Below, in pieces: positions 50,452 through 62,365 of a stretch of 64,000 bases of DNA (the stretch's first letter is position 1; each line of letters begins with the position of its first letter). The translations under genes were made by a program, and so were the position numbers. Location: assembly GCF_030867095.1 (NCBI RefSeq), contig NC_081827.1, positions 212,469,310 to 212,533,309 of the forward strand, in the 5' to 3' direction. Below the pieces are notes generated by a model, which was not told the origin of the DNA, did not search any database, and worked only from the letters and a program-made list of their open reading frames with translations. This stretch comes from Alligator mississippiensis (Eukaryota; Chordata; Crocodylia; Alligatoridae).

Positions 50452-52571
50452 CAGTGGTTTTCAATCTGATCTGTGAATGCCATAGGGGTTTGCAGATTAT
50501 GTCTAAGGCTGGGGTGGGCAATTATTTTGGTTGGAGGGCCACTTAATGAGTTTTTGTGAGTTGTTGAGGTCCACAATGGTAGCCCTGCGCCTTGACAGGT
50601 GCCCTACCCCCGGTCACCATCTTGGGAATGGAAGCCCTGCCCCCTAACCTCTGATCTTTCCCATTGGAAGTCCCTCCCCTTGCCCCTGGAAGTACTCCTT
50701 TTGCAAGGAGGGGGGGGTTGCCATTTTGGAACTGGAAAAAAAAAATCATATACAAAATAAATATATATATATACTACAACGTATTTAAAAAATTTTCAAA
50801 ATATATTTTTGTCTTGATTTGTGTGTGTTTGCATACTATATATAGAGGTGATTCTATAATAGTACAAAATAAAGGCTTACCCTTATATATTGTGTTAGGG
50901 GAGTGTAGGGGGAATGCGTGGGGTGTGGGTGGGGGGGTTGTGTATATAGTGGGTGTGTGTGGGGTTTGTGAGGGGGTGTGGCCATGTTGGGGTATAGGGT
51001 ATGTTGGTGGCTGTATATGTGGGAGGCATGTGGGTGTGTGTGGGATTTGTGGGATCTGAGGTTAGGAGGTGTGGGGGACCCTCCCTGCCCCCCCATGGTG
51101 CACAGCCCCCACTGCTGACAGTGGCAGCAGGCACTCAGGGTGCTCATGCCGCGTGCAGGTGCTGCTGCCTGGTGATGCACAACTCCAGCCAGTTCTGGGA
51201 GCTGCACATAGTGGAAATGAGTGGAGCCAGGTTGGCCCGCCTCTTATGGCATGGGACTCACCTGCAGCTCCTGGAACTTGTGCACCACTAGAGGGAAGCC
51301 CCAAGCAATGGAGCCAGCTGCTGCTGCCACGTGAAGATCCCGGGACTCCACCAAGAAGCAGGGGGCTCCCCGCCACTTCTGGTGGAGGCCCATGAGCTGC
51401 ATGTGGCAGCAGGGAGTGGGGAAGGCAGCCATCGCATGGGGCTTCCTCCCAGTGGCGCGCAAGTCTCAGGAGCTGCATGTGAGCCCCATGTGGTAAGAGG
51501 TGGACCAGCCTGGCTCCACTCCTTGATGCCACATGCAGCTCCCAGAACTGACTGGAATTGTGTACTGCTTGGCGGCTGCACCTGCGTGGGCCACAAGCAC
51601 CCCAAGGCCTGGTGCCTGCTGCTGTTGCTGGCAGTGGGGGCTGTACGCCATAGGGGAGGCATGTGAAGAGGTTCCCACATACCTCCACCCTCCCTCATAC
51701 CCCACAAACCCCACATACCCACACCCTGCCCACCTGAGCTCCATGATCCTGCCATCTCATTGGGTGCAGGCTCCTGCCAGCTCCATCCCCATGCTCTGGA
51801 CTCCTACCCAGCTGCAGCTTCCCTACCAGCTGCCAGAGTGAGCACTGCAGCAGAGACATGAGAAGGAGCCACTGGAGGCAGGGGAAGCTGAGCAGGTCCC
51901 CCAGTGGCTGCAGCAGTGGCCCCTCCCAGAAGCTGTGCACGTTGGCCAGGACCCTCCCTCACACAAGGGTGGGAACAAAGTGTGTGGGTTGGGCGGGGTA
52001 CAATTAATTGGTGGGCAGACACAGGCCAGATGAAATTGCCTGGCAGGCCGGATCTGGCCTGTGGGCCATATTTTGCCCACCCTGGTCTAAGGGTTTCGTG
52101 AAAGACACGAACGCCGCATGCCCCTGGAGGCTGGGGGGGGCACAGCAAGCTCCTGCAGGTGGTGGCGGTGCTGTTGGTGGTGGGAGCATGGCAGTGAGGA
52201 GCTCTGACAGGCAGCCGCGGCACTGTTGGTGGGGAGGTGGCAAGTACTGACTGGAGGTCGGTGACCACCTGCAGACAGCGCTGGCAGCAGCAGCATTGGC
52301 TAGTGTCGATTACGGAGTGGCTGCAGACACAGGTGGCAGTGTCGGGGTGGGGGGAGAGGGAGGTGGTGAGCAGTGACCGTCCATAGGCAGTGTCGGCGGC
52401 ACCTTTTCACAGGGGGTGCACATGCACCCATGTGCACCCCCTATGTGTCACCAATGCTGAAAGATGACTATGATCAATCAAAAGTGTGTGAATATCCACA
52501 CTTACAATTCAAAGAGGTCTGCACCTCCATTTGAAATTTTTTAGGGATCTGTAAATAGTTAAAAATCGCTG
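50452..52571. mobile_element. Outer hAT-like element containing a second hAT element
   Basis: The ends CAGTGGTTTTCAATCTG and TAGTTAAAAATCGCTG are inverted repeats of the CAGTGGTTTTCAA type. GGTTAAAG is duplicated exactly at 50444-50451 and 52572-52579. About 57 bp of its left side lies before the inner insertion and about 480 bp follow it. Confidence 0.85.
50509..52084. mobile_element. Inner hAT-like element (1576 bp) with long inverted repeat
   Basis: The ends CTGGGGTGGGCAATTATTT and ATATTTTGCCCACCCTG are inverted repeats. GTCTAAGG is duplicated exactly at 50501-50508 and 52085-52092. Inside, about 50985-51340 and about 51385-51745 are inverted copies of each other, with GCCAGTTCTGGGAGCTGCA or its complement in each arm. 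The resulting frames on both strands mirror one another and are not genes. Confidence 0.87.
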
Positions 52572-52579
52572 GGTTAAAG

Positions 52580-53362
52580 CATGTGTTTTACATGTAGACA
52601 TACTCTGATTCCTCCACTTTGTAGTGAGGATTAAGCTAAAGCATGTCTAGATAGGGTCAGATATCCTCTGGCGCCATCCCACGAATATCAGGGCCTGTGT
52701 GTTCTGGCCCATCAACCTACTCACCTGCCATTCACCTCCTATGTATCAGGAGCTGCCTGTGGGTTTACATATAACTGGTCAGTATCTAACCTTCACTCCA
52801 CCCACCATGTCCCTTTTTTCTACATGGCTCAGCAAAACAGCTTTAGAAGTTGCCATTCAAGCATACTACTAGCTGGCCATAGGAGCACATCATGATTTTG
52901 GTTAATGTATCATGGGAATATAATAAGGAGTGACATTCAAAATTTCTCACAAATGAGGGCATTTCAAAGAGGCTAGTGGAGGTTAGACTCATGTAGGAAT
53001 CAATGTGGCTGTGGGAGCACATTAAGAACCTAAAGGTGCTTATGGCAACCACAAGTCCAGCAACTCTGGGAGGGACACAAGGGGAGGGGCTCCCTTGGGT
53101 GAGAGGCAGAGGAGTGGGAGTATGTGGCCACGGCAAGAGGTTTTCTATACCTAGAAGTGAATGGGGTTGGGAAGTCCGATTGGGATGGGCTGGAAGTTTG
53201 CTCTTTCTGGGTGATAGGCAAGGAAGCAGGAGTAGATGGAATATAATGGAATTTTAAAGTTCCGGGGTGTCATTTTGAAAGTTTGTTTCATATCTAGTGG
53301 ATTGTTTTCTATTTTATTGTAAGCTGCTCTGAGCCTTCTTGAGGACTGATATAAATCTAAAG
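52580..53362. other. Intergenic sequence, no gene recognised
   Basis: No supported exon or repeat ends. It includes a short block typical of old repeats near 53290-53345 that I cannot place. Confidence 0.4.
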
Positions 53363-53687
53363 CAGGGGTGTCAAACATACAGGCTGCAGGCTGGGTCCAG
53401 GCCACAGAGCTGTGCAATCTGGCCCGCAGTGCTCATAGAGGAGTGGAAAATTTTGGGATGCTGTCTACCATCGAAATCTGGGGTAAATCCCCTTGGGGAT
53501 GTGTGTTGGCAGTGGGGGGTGAGCGACAACTTCATTAACCCTGGCCGCTCCGTCATACCACTTGCCTCACCACCGTTCACTCAGCTGCCGCCACTGCTTA
53601 CCACCACCGTCAGATCCAGGTGTGGCCCACAAGGAGTTCTGTGGTCTGGATCCAGCCAGATGGGGCTGGGTGAGTCTGGCACCCATG
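53363..53687. mobile_element. hAT MITE (325 bp)
   Basis: Starts CAGGGGTGTCAAACATAC and ends GTCTGGCACCCATG, an imperfect inverted repeat. Flanks ATCTAAAG (53355-53362) and ATCTAAAA (53688-53695) match at 7 of 8. Confidence 0.8.
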
Positions 53688-53695
53688 ATCTAAAA

Positions 53696-55682
53696 AAAGA
53701 AATAAAGTTACCTGTCTCTACCATGAAAGGCTGTATTGAATTCTTCCCGCTACCTCAGATACAAACCCCACAGTCCTGTATGGGTTCTTGAGCAGGAATA
53801 TTCTGATTTTTAAGCTAAAGAGATTTGGACAGAAGCACTGGTGAAATCACAGGAACTAGAACAGACTGTAGTTCTAGAAACAGTTGCAAATCAGGCTATG
53901 CAGGTAGGTGGGCATTCTGAGGTAGGTATATTTTGAGCATTTGTTCAGAGATGGGCCTGGGGAACAATATGGAGAAGTGGCAGTTGCCATCTGTATGTAT
54001 GTGATGGTTGTAATCTTTATTGTTATCAGAGTAACTGCAGCATCAGTGGGAAGGATTTCTGGGTTATGACGGATAGCATTATTGTTACTGAGAAAATTAC
54101 TGAGTAATGGGAAGGCTTTGGGTTTGGTTGAAGGTAGAAACTGTATTATTTACCTACCCTGACTTGCTCCCTTTCCCCACCATTTATAATCCAAGATGGA
54201 TTTCAAGCAGAAAGGAAGTATTACTCATACAGCTGGTATATAATTCTGCTAAGTTTGCTCTTATTAAAAAGAATCAAAGCTGAAATTACAGGTTGAACAA
54301 GCATGAATGCATATTTCTGCATATACTACTTTCTTGCCCATGGGTATAGTTATAGCATTACAGCATTGTCCCAGAGAGTGTGTATTATAGGACCCCATGG
54401 CTATATTCAGGAATGGCAATACTGGCCTCCTGATCCTGTCTATGCATGGCATATGGTTAGGCAAGGGGGTGGGTGGGAATAGGGTGGAGGTAAAGAAGTT
54501 TTATTGTTAGCATCCTTATGGGGTGAGCAGAGTGGATCCTGAATAGGCCTGCTCAGTCATGATTGTAGCTGCCAAATTGTACGTCTATCTCAGTTCCAAG
54601 TAAAAAACAATCATCATGCAATCATTACCTCTGTAGATCTGTGACTAGGGGCTTCCAGTGATCACTAGCACCTGCCTCCATCATCATTTGCCCATTGTTG
54701 CAGGACTTGTTGAAGGAAGGCACTTGCATGTGCCTTCATTTAACGTGGGGATGCCATTGCACATGAGCAACCACATGATATTTTGCAGGAAGGAAACCTT
54801 AATCCAATGACAAGGAAAACCTGGATGACTGGAGGTTTCTATTTCGCTGAAGCCATCATCTGCCTTTGCATCCATTGTGAAGTATTCTTTCTTTATCTAC
54901 CTGCTCTGCCATTGAGGATTTTTATTTTTGGATCACTGTTAGTCTGGAAATCTCACTCTTGACTTTGCCACCATTTGTGACCCTACCAGGAGCAGAGTAC
55001 TCCAGACAGCATCATCCTCAAGGTCATTGGCAGCACACAAGTCTCTCTACCAAATCAAGGTTTCAATCTGGATCATGGGGTAAGAATTCATAGTGCCTGT
55101 TTAGACCATAGTTACTATGTTCTAGTTTGTGGATGAATTCTTGTTCCGCCATTTTCATGTTCAAGTCAATTTTTTTTACTTATGTTGTTTAAGAACAGCT
55201 ACTCTCAGGTCAGCAATGGAAAGTCCAAGGAAGTTAAAGTGTGATGCCATGGGCTTTTATATATTTCTGGACTTGACATCAGATAGATGTACATTCATTC
55301 TGTCATGAATGGATTACCCCATCTGTCCAATGTAGAGAGAAAAGAGGCACTGTGAACAGGTGATGGCATATGTAACATTGGTAGAGGTACCAGTGAATGA
55401 ATCTTGGATGTAATAATCTGTGCTACTCGGCATAATGATGATGGGGGTCTGTGTTGGTGAGGTGGTGCAGCTGGCATCTGGGTCCATTGCAGGGCCCAGG
55501 GACAGATCCAGAGGGGTGCTCTGGCAAGGTTGGTCATGGGAGTAGCAGCCAGGTACTTTTTATGTCCTTGAATTAGGTAATAATTCCCCCCTTCTCTCCC
55601 CTGGGATGGGGAGATGCCCCCCAGTTGCATTCCAGTTCCCCTTCTTAGGCAGCACTCAGGGCTTTTGCCCTGCTTGCCCACC
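53696..55682. other. Intergenic sequence, no gene recognised
   Basis: About 2 kb without supported coding exons. Parts of 54640-55300 look like low-copy repeat, possibly an old DNA transposon, but no transposase motif is visible. Confidence 0.4.
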
Positions 55683-55810
55683 CATCATTATGCTACTGGG
55701 TTAGGTCAGTCATGGCAGCTTATAGAATGGTGGCCATATCTGTTATGAATGCCTCCAAATCTGTTTTTTTTCTGATTGCACACACTACTGCCTGCATCAA
55801 GGCCACATGC
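55683..55810 (-). repeat. Unclassified repeat, inverted relative to 59600-59745
   Basis: The reverse complement contains GGAGGCATTCATAACAGATATGG and GACCTAACCCAGTA. The plus strand at 59600-59745 contains the same blocks in the same order (GGAGGCATTCATAACAGATATGG, GTCCTAACCCAGTA). Two copies of one family in opposite orientation. Confidence 0.6.
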
Positions 55811-57500
55811 TGTCAGGGTTTCTAGCTGACCTGGGTGTGGGGAAAGTTCCAGAGCTACTTCTGTCCCACTCCATCTGGGCTTCGTGGGGATCCAGATCAG
55901 CAGAGGACAGTGGCAGCTGTGGTGGCAGGGAGTTGGGTTCCTTCTCCCCTTCTAATCCCTTCCTGTGTTCCCTGCCAGCCCGAGTGTTAAACTCTGCCAG
56001 TGGCAGGCAAGGGGGGAAGGAAATGGGGTGGGAGAGGAGGTGCTGCTGAGAATTGAGGTGGGAGAACAAGATTCTTACCTGGGATTTTAAGCAGTTCCTG
56101 TTTGTTGCTCCTGCAGTGTGCTTTGCCTATCTTGGAGTGGGGAAGCTGAGAGTGGGGCTGTTGCCACATCTGCAGCTCCAGTTATTGCTCTCATACCTCC
56201 CTTTACAGAATCCTGGATCTGCCCATGAAAAGAGAAATTAGGTGGGCTGTTGCTGGACAGACACTATTGGAGGTTGGCAGGGCTGTCTGTAAGCCAGTCC
56301 CCTACAGTTACCTCGAGATGGTTGTCATTTTCCAGGAGGGGCTGGAGGTCATTAATGATGTGTCCATGGTATTCAAGCTGGGGACTGTGGGTGACAGACT
56401 ATTAAAGTGAGCTCCATGTGACAGATTGCAAGTGTCATTTAGTTTTCTTCTTACAACCAGTAAAAAGTCACTGTCCCTCAGAACTGCATAAGCCACAGTT
56501 CAGAGCAGCTTCAAATAGCATCCAGTTATTTCAAAAATCTGTCTGCAGGTGAAATGATTCTTGCTTTCCTTTAATTGTGGTTCCTTCAAATTCTATCACA
56601 GCAGAAGATGCAGCATTCAGTCGTATATCAATAATAAAGTTGAGGTATGAGTCTATATCTTGTGGCCCTGCAAAACTAGAAATAGGAGCTGTGAATCACT
56701 GAAGAGAGATATTTCCAAGATTTTTAGAGACATTCTAGTACTGAGAGGTCCTGAGATATTAGGCTTTGATGTTGAGATGTTTTTGTTCATGGGAAATATT
56801 TGTTATTTTTTCTTTTCTCTTGGGCTATGCACATTTAAATCCAACATAGCTAATGTGTCTATCTTTACAAGAACACCCCCCCCCCCCCCCCCGCCCCATA
56901 TTGTTTTAAAAAATCCTTGGAAGATTTCTAAAATAGTGGTGGTGATGTTTTCCATGTGACATAACAGAGTCTGGTATGGTTTGGTTTACAGACTTTTGCG
57001 GAACTTATTTAAAAGCATGGCATTTATAGCTTTGACACCGATAGTATTGTTATTATCCTAAAAACATGTTCAGAGAACCTTTCTATCACACCACACCATC
57101 TTGTTTTCCATGTTTATAACTTATATGTTGTCATAGTAACCATGAGAGAAACTGCATTTATTTTTTGCCTCTGATATTCACATTTACACTCCACCCACTA
57201 ATCTGACTCAGCCACAGCTGCAACTAATATTCCAGTCCTGTCTTGTAGTTTACAGAGCGTCCATTTTGTTATAAAACAAACCTTTTTTTTTCTTCCCCAC
57301 CTTTTTTCTTCCTCACTTCAATCAAATAAACACAAGGTTTGCAAATCATTGCTATAGTCAGTCTCAGTGCAATGGCAGTTTTAAGGTTCAGTGTCTTCTC
57401 TTAAATGATTACATGGTCACAATCTACAAGTACTGAGGAACAGAAATTTGATAATAGAGGGCTTTTCGCTCTAAGGAGGAAACATATAGAGACAGATCTA
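55811..57500. other. Intergenic sequence, no gene recognised
   Basis: Contains a run of 17 C at 56876-56892. No exon or defined repeat end is supported. Confidence 0.4.
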
Positions 57501-58363
57501 CTATATTTACTTGATTCCAAGACAAGGTTTTTTTCCCATGAAACATTGGGGAGTGGGGGGAATCCTCTTGTCTTGAAATCAAGTATGAGGTAGAGCAACA
57601 GGCAGCTGCTGCAGCCCTGGCCCAGGGTTGGGGACAGTGCCACAGCTGCTGTCTGCCTCCGCCACCAGCTCCTTCCCCCTGCCTGTCCCTCCCCTGCCAC
57701 CTTTTCTCTCCATCTTTCTCCCTGTTGTCTTTTCCCTCATTTCTCCCCATGCCCCCCACCACTTACCCTTGCTCTAGTGCCAGCAGGGTACATCCCCACT
57801 CCAGCTTGGGGTATGAAGCACATACTCCAGCCCCAGCCCAGCCAGGAAGCAGTGCAAGCAGTAGATGGGGGGAAATGGGGGTGGGGGTCCGAGGCTGCAG
57901 AAAGGGCAGGAGGCAGGGGTAAAGGCAAGGGGGCAGGCCACAGTGGGGCAAGGATGAATTCAAGATGACCCTCCAATAATTACAATTCTATACATGGTGA
58001 CAGATGACAGGACAAGGAGCAACGGTCTCAAATTGCAGCAAGGGAAGTTTAGGTTAGATATTAGGAAGAATTTTCTCACTAGGAGGGTAGTAAAACTTTG
58101 GAACAGGTTACCCAGGGAGGTTGTGAAAGCTCCATCCTTGGAGGTTTTCAAGACTGGCTAGACAAAGCTTTGGCTGGGATGATCTAGTTGGGGATAGTCC
58201 TGCTTTGAGCAGGGGTTGGACTAGATGACCTCCAGAGATCCCTTCCAACCCTAATTTTCTATGATTTCTAAGAATTATAACAATTTTATCAACTTTCCAT
58301 GTATAGAATCTCACTGGGGGTTTGTTTTAAATTCAGGGTTATCTTGGATTCAGGTAAATACAG
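57501..58363. mobile_element. Tc1/mariner-like TIR element carrying a CR1
   Basis: The left end CTATATTTACTTGATTCCAAGAC and the right end ATCTTGGATTCAGGTAAATACAG are inverted repeats, each bordered by TA (57499-57500, 58364-58365). A second inverted copy of the left terminus (TCTTGTCTTGAAATCAAG, about 57570-57588) makes a local hairpin. A CR1 tail sits in its right part. Confidence 0.65.
57975..58275 (+). mobile_element. CR1 LINE, 3' end only
   Basis: The plus strand carries a decayed CR1 tail: a GGTCTCAAATTGCAGCAAGGG-type block, a [24 protein letters not shown]-like reading with interruptions, and the 3' UTR GATCCCTTCCAACCCTAATTTTCTATGATTTCTAAG with the ATTCTATG-like repeat of CR1 tails. 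It may be flanked by AATTA.AATT duplications. Confidence 0.8.
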
Positions 58364-58659
58364 TAATAGCTGGAAGGTGAAGCTAGACAAATTCAGATAT
58401 AAAATATGCATTTTTAACCATGGGCATAATCATTGGGACAATTAGTATTATGGTTTCACCATTGCTGGAAATTTTAAAATCCAAATTAAATATTTTTCTA
58501 AAAAGCTCCAGTTCAAACAGGAATGAATGCAGGCTTTTGAACCTCAGTGGATTCTAAGAATGAAGAAAGGTCCAATGAGCCAGTCTGACAAAAATGAAAT
58601 ACAGAATATCTCATTTTTTAACCAAAGTTAATAGCGAAATACAGAAAGGATAATTTATC

Positions 58660-59390
58660 TTAGTAGCTTGTTCTAATGCTTGACCACCCTCATGGTCAGA
58701 AAGTTGCTCCTAATCTCCAACCTAAATTTCCACTGCTGAAGCTTGAGGCCATTGCTCCTGGTCTTGTATCCTACTGTCGCAGAGAAAAGCCCATCTTCAT
58801 CTTCTTTGCAGTTCCCCTTCAGTTATTTGAAGACAGTTATCAAATTCTACCTTAGTCTTCTCTTCTTCAGCCTAGTAACCCTAGTTCTTTCAGTCTTTCC
58901 TCAGTAAGTCTTGCCTCTCACTCCCCTAATAATTTTTGTTGATCTGGGCTGGATTCTTTCTATGGTGTCCACAGCTTTCTTGAAGTGTGGGGCCCAAAAC
59001 TGGACACAGTACTCCAAGTGAGACCTCACTAGTGCTGAATAGAGTGGAAGAAGCACTTCCTTTGATTTGCAAGTGACATTCCTATTAATACAATTCAGTG
59101 TACTGTTGGCTTTTTTTGCAACAGGAGCACACTGTTGGCTTTTTTGTCTATACTGTATAGTCTACTGTAACTCCCAGGTCCTTCTCTGCAATACTTCAGC
59201 CTAACTACTTATTCCTCAGCCTGGATCTGTGCATGCAGTTAGTCCATTCTGAGTGCAGAACTTGGTATTTATCCTTGATGAATCTCATCATCTGATTTCT
59301 TGTGGACCATTTTTCCAGTCTGTCCAGGTCATTCTAGAACCTAGCCCTACACTCCAGAATATCTGCAACTCGACCCAACTTCTTGGAATT
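58660..59390 (-). mobile_element. CR1 LINE remnant
   Basis: On the minus strand it encodes the C-terminal half of a CR1 ORF2 with many stops. Recognisable blocks are the VQFWAPHF..-like reading near 58990, the KANSTLNCINRNVTCKS-like reading near 59090, and the FSATVGYKTRSNGLKLQ-like reading near 58760. Confidence 0.75.
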
Positions 59391-59599
59391 TGTGTGACGT
59401 TATGTCTCCCAGATTGCCTTGCGTCATGCAAAGCTGAGCCCTTGTTTACCGCATTGGCCCTAACAGCATGTGGCATTGATAGACTGGAGTCAATGCATCT
59501 GCCTAGTACTTTAACTGTAGTGTGAAATAACCATGGATCCAGACCAGGAGCTCATCACAGTTTTAGCCCAGCTGTTCATGTTGTATGGCAGAGAGATAC
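59391..59599. other. Intergenic sequence between repeats
   Basis: A short frame beginning ATGGATCCAGACCAGGAGC (59532) runs to a stop after about 25 codons. Nothing identifies it. Confidence 0.3.
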
Positions 59600-59745
59600 T
59601 GGAGGGCTTTTGAATAATCACCATGACTGCAGGTAGTGTGAGCAGTTAGATAAAACAGGCGTGGAGGCATTCATAACAGATATGGTTGCCGTTCTATAAA
59701 CTGCCATTGCTGTCCTAACCCAGTAATATAAGGAGGGGTAGGCAA
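59600..59745 (+). repeat. Unclassified repeat, partner of 55683-55810
   Basis: Carries GACTGCAGGTAGTGTGAGCA, then GGAGGCATTCATAACAGATATGG, then GTCCTAACCCAGTA, matching the reverse complement of 55683-55810 in order at roughly three quarters identity. Confidence 0.6.
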
Positions 59746-61132
59746 GTGCGGCACAAGCCCTTGGAGCTGGCTATGGGAGTGAGGGGGCAGCACTGGAATG
59801 GAGCTGAGGGTGCCTCACCCTCCTTTCCCCACCCCCCCACCCCTACCACCAGGAGCTGTATGAAGCACCCTCAGCACCAAGTCACCACCTTGCACAACAT
59901 CCTTCTTCAGAATGGTGATGCCTTCTGGCTAACTTCAAATTAGCATGGCTAACTACCTCTTTCTGATCTTAGATATTTGCTATTGAGTGGTCCCACAATA
60001 TAAAACACCTGGAATTGCCAGGATCCTAGAGTAGCCTGCTCAGCATATTCTTCTTTTGGATGTCCAGGGAGAATTCCAAGAGGTTTCTTTGCCTGGGAGA
60101 TTGGATCCTTGTAGTGCTGAACACAAGCAAGTGCCAGTTGACCTATGACCGCTACGTAGGGCCAGTTGTTCTTAGTGCTGCTACTAATGCATACCCCTGT
60201 AGAGATTACTATGTAGGCCCAAAGGTCACTGCTTCAATGCCTCAAAGAACTGCATAAGTTGGAGCTAACCCTTGTACCCTGAGAACAAGCAGTCCTCTTC
60301 AAATGAACTGTACTGTGCCATTGTACCCAGGGAAGAAGAGGTGGATGAGGGGGAAAAAAAGGGGGGAGGAATACAGGCAGCAAACATTATTTTTGATGCC
60401 ACCTACATTTCCTTCCTTTATTTCAAGTGTCCTATAAAGTGCACTCCAGTTTCTTTAACTAAGTTTATCTGCTTTGCACTTTGTTCTGGTTTGGTTGACA
60501 TAGTACTCTAGCTTTATTTATTTTGTGTTATTTTAAGGTTCCTTGGTTTGGTTTGGTTTGGTTCAAGTAGTGTTGTACTATTTTAAGAAATAATTATTGC
60601 TTGCATTTGGTTGTGTGACTACCTTTATTATTTCTTTCTGTCCAATTTCTTTCAGTCCCATTGGGCAGGCAGCTGTTACAGCTGTCTGAAAGAGAAGGCC
60701 ATGGCTTTGCAAACGTGCATAACAGAGGAAGCAACCCACAAGACTGACTCCCATTAGCACAGAAAGACAATTACGTTTAGGCATAATTAACCAGACAAAG
60801 CATCACTTTACTTAGCCACCATAAACAACTCTAAAGATAAGAAAAAAATGCCTCGTGCACATTGGCAGCCACTATATCTGAATTTCGGAGCAATATTACA
60901 ATAGTTATTTCCTTGCCTAGCTGTCTGTTGATAACATTTAAAATAAAACATGGGTTTGCTGGGACTAGATCCACCACATAAATGTAAGAATATATTTCAA
61001 CCTCGTTTCCTTGATCAAGGACCTCTATTGCTTATTGTGGTGCTTTCTCCTGTGGCCAGCTTCTGGTCATTGGGAGGACATGGGGAAAGGGGAGGTATGT
61101 GGAAGAGCTGAAGGAAGTAATTAGCCATTTTA
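59746..61132. other. Intergenic sequence, no gene recognised
   Basis: No supported exon. A short TTGGTTTGGTTTGGTTTGGTT simple repeat is at about 60543-60563. Confidence 0.4.
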
Positions 61133-61313
61133 GTCTGAAGTCAGGCAGAAGGCAGGGTAGATTTGACTTTACAGACTAATTAAATCAGAGATGTATAGGA
61201 TAAGCTGTCATAAATATCTGATAAGCTTTTGTAAATAGTAGGCTTTACCTTATACATCTCTGATTTATTTGCCATAGTCTATAGGTTGCAGATCTTCCCT
61301 GCCTTCTGCCTGA
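61133..61313. mobile_element. Foldback repeat, about 65-bp arms
   Basis: The left arm (61141-61205) and the right arm (61247-61313) are reverse complements with gaps. TCAGGCAGAAGGCAGGG pairs with CCCTGCCTTCTGCCTGA, and TAAATCAGAGATGTATA pairs with TATACATCTCTGATTTA. A spacer of about 40 bases separates them. Confidence 0.75.
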
Positions 61314-62360
61314 AGAGCTGAAAGACAGGAAAAGTGGGCTTGCTGACAGAAGACAAGTAGCAAGAAGTTCTGCTCCAACTCAGAGGTGTAAAGTCTTTCA
61401 GTTCCCAGGGCAGAGCCAGTTGGGGATGTTATGCTGACCACTGGAGACTGGAAAGGAGGAGAAGCAAAGGGTGACCAGGGTCTTACCTGCCAGGCAGGAC
61501 TGTCTTCACTCAGGCAGCAGCTGCTACTGTAGCAACCTGGACTAGGGCTGCTGTAGCTGAGACAGACAGTAGCGTGTGCTCCCCAGAGACTGCTCCTGGT
61601 TGCCTGTTTGCTCCTTCTCCCTTTGCATGGGACTGCTTTGCATGGCAAAACCTTTTGGAGGGGTGGGACCAGTCCACCCTTGCCCCCTAGTTACACTACT
61701 GTGCATGGGGCTGTGCCTGCCTGGCTCCTATGGCCAGGCAGTGTAGGGCTGCCCCTGCCATAGTAATGACTCCTGGAGGGAGGGGCCCACACTGGCACCC
61801 TAAGTTGGCATCCAGGACTGGTGCCAACATTATTGCTCCTGCTAAGCGTGTGACACATTTACATTCCCCAAAGTTGAGTAGAGGTTTTGGGCCTGTGCAG
61901 AACTTCCCATCGGACACCAATATAGGGGGTTTCTGTGTGAATGGCGTACTGTAGACTGTAGGACAGCTCTAGTAAGCAACTTAATGTCTGTATGGTATAG
62001 CATTTGCTTGCATTTACTTAACCAAAGTTTGTGTAAGAGAAAAAGGAAAAAATGAAATGAGCAAACCAGAGCATGTCAGAGGTGAGAATAATTTTAGAAA
62101 GAAAGGTCAAAATAAGTAGGCTAAAGGTTGCTTAGAGTGCATTTAGTGGTTTTATGCCAGTTAGATCTGGCATAGGACAAGATATAGCTTAAAGAGGGAA
62201 TAAAAATAGGCATACACCTGTTAATTAGAGGAAAACCTGTTATGAACATTTTTTAAAAATGGCCTTATTTAGTAAACTTTTTGATATTGAGCCAAGTAAT
62301 AAAATATGAAAATCTAGGTTCTTTCCTCTTCAGCCTTGAACTATGGTTCTTGCTGAATGG
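61314..62360. other. Intergenic sequence, no gene recognised
   Basis: Frames on the minus strand at 61265-61648 and 61696-61920 have no family features. I see nothing else. Confidence 0.4.
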
Positions 62361-62365
62361 CCCAT

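Noticed and set aside
50854..51755. Several long frames on both strands
   Set aside because: They mirror each other because they lie on the arms of an inverted repeat inside a hAT element. No coding signature.
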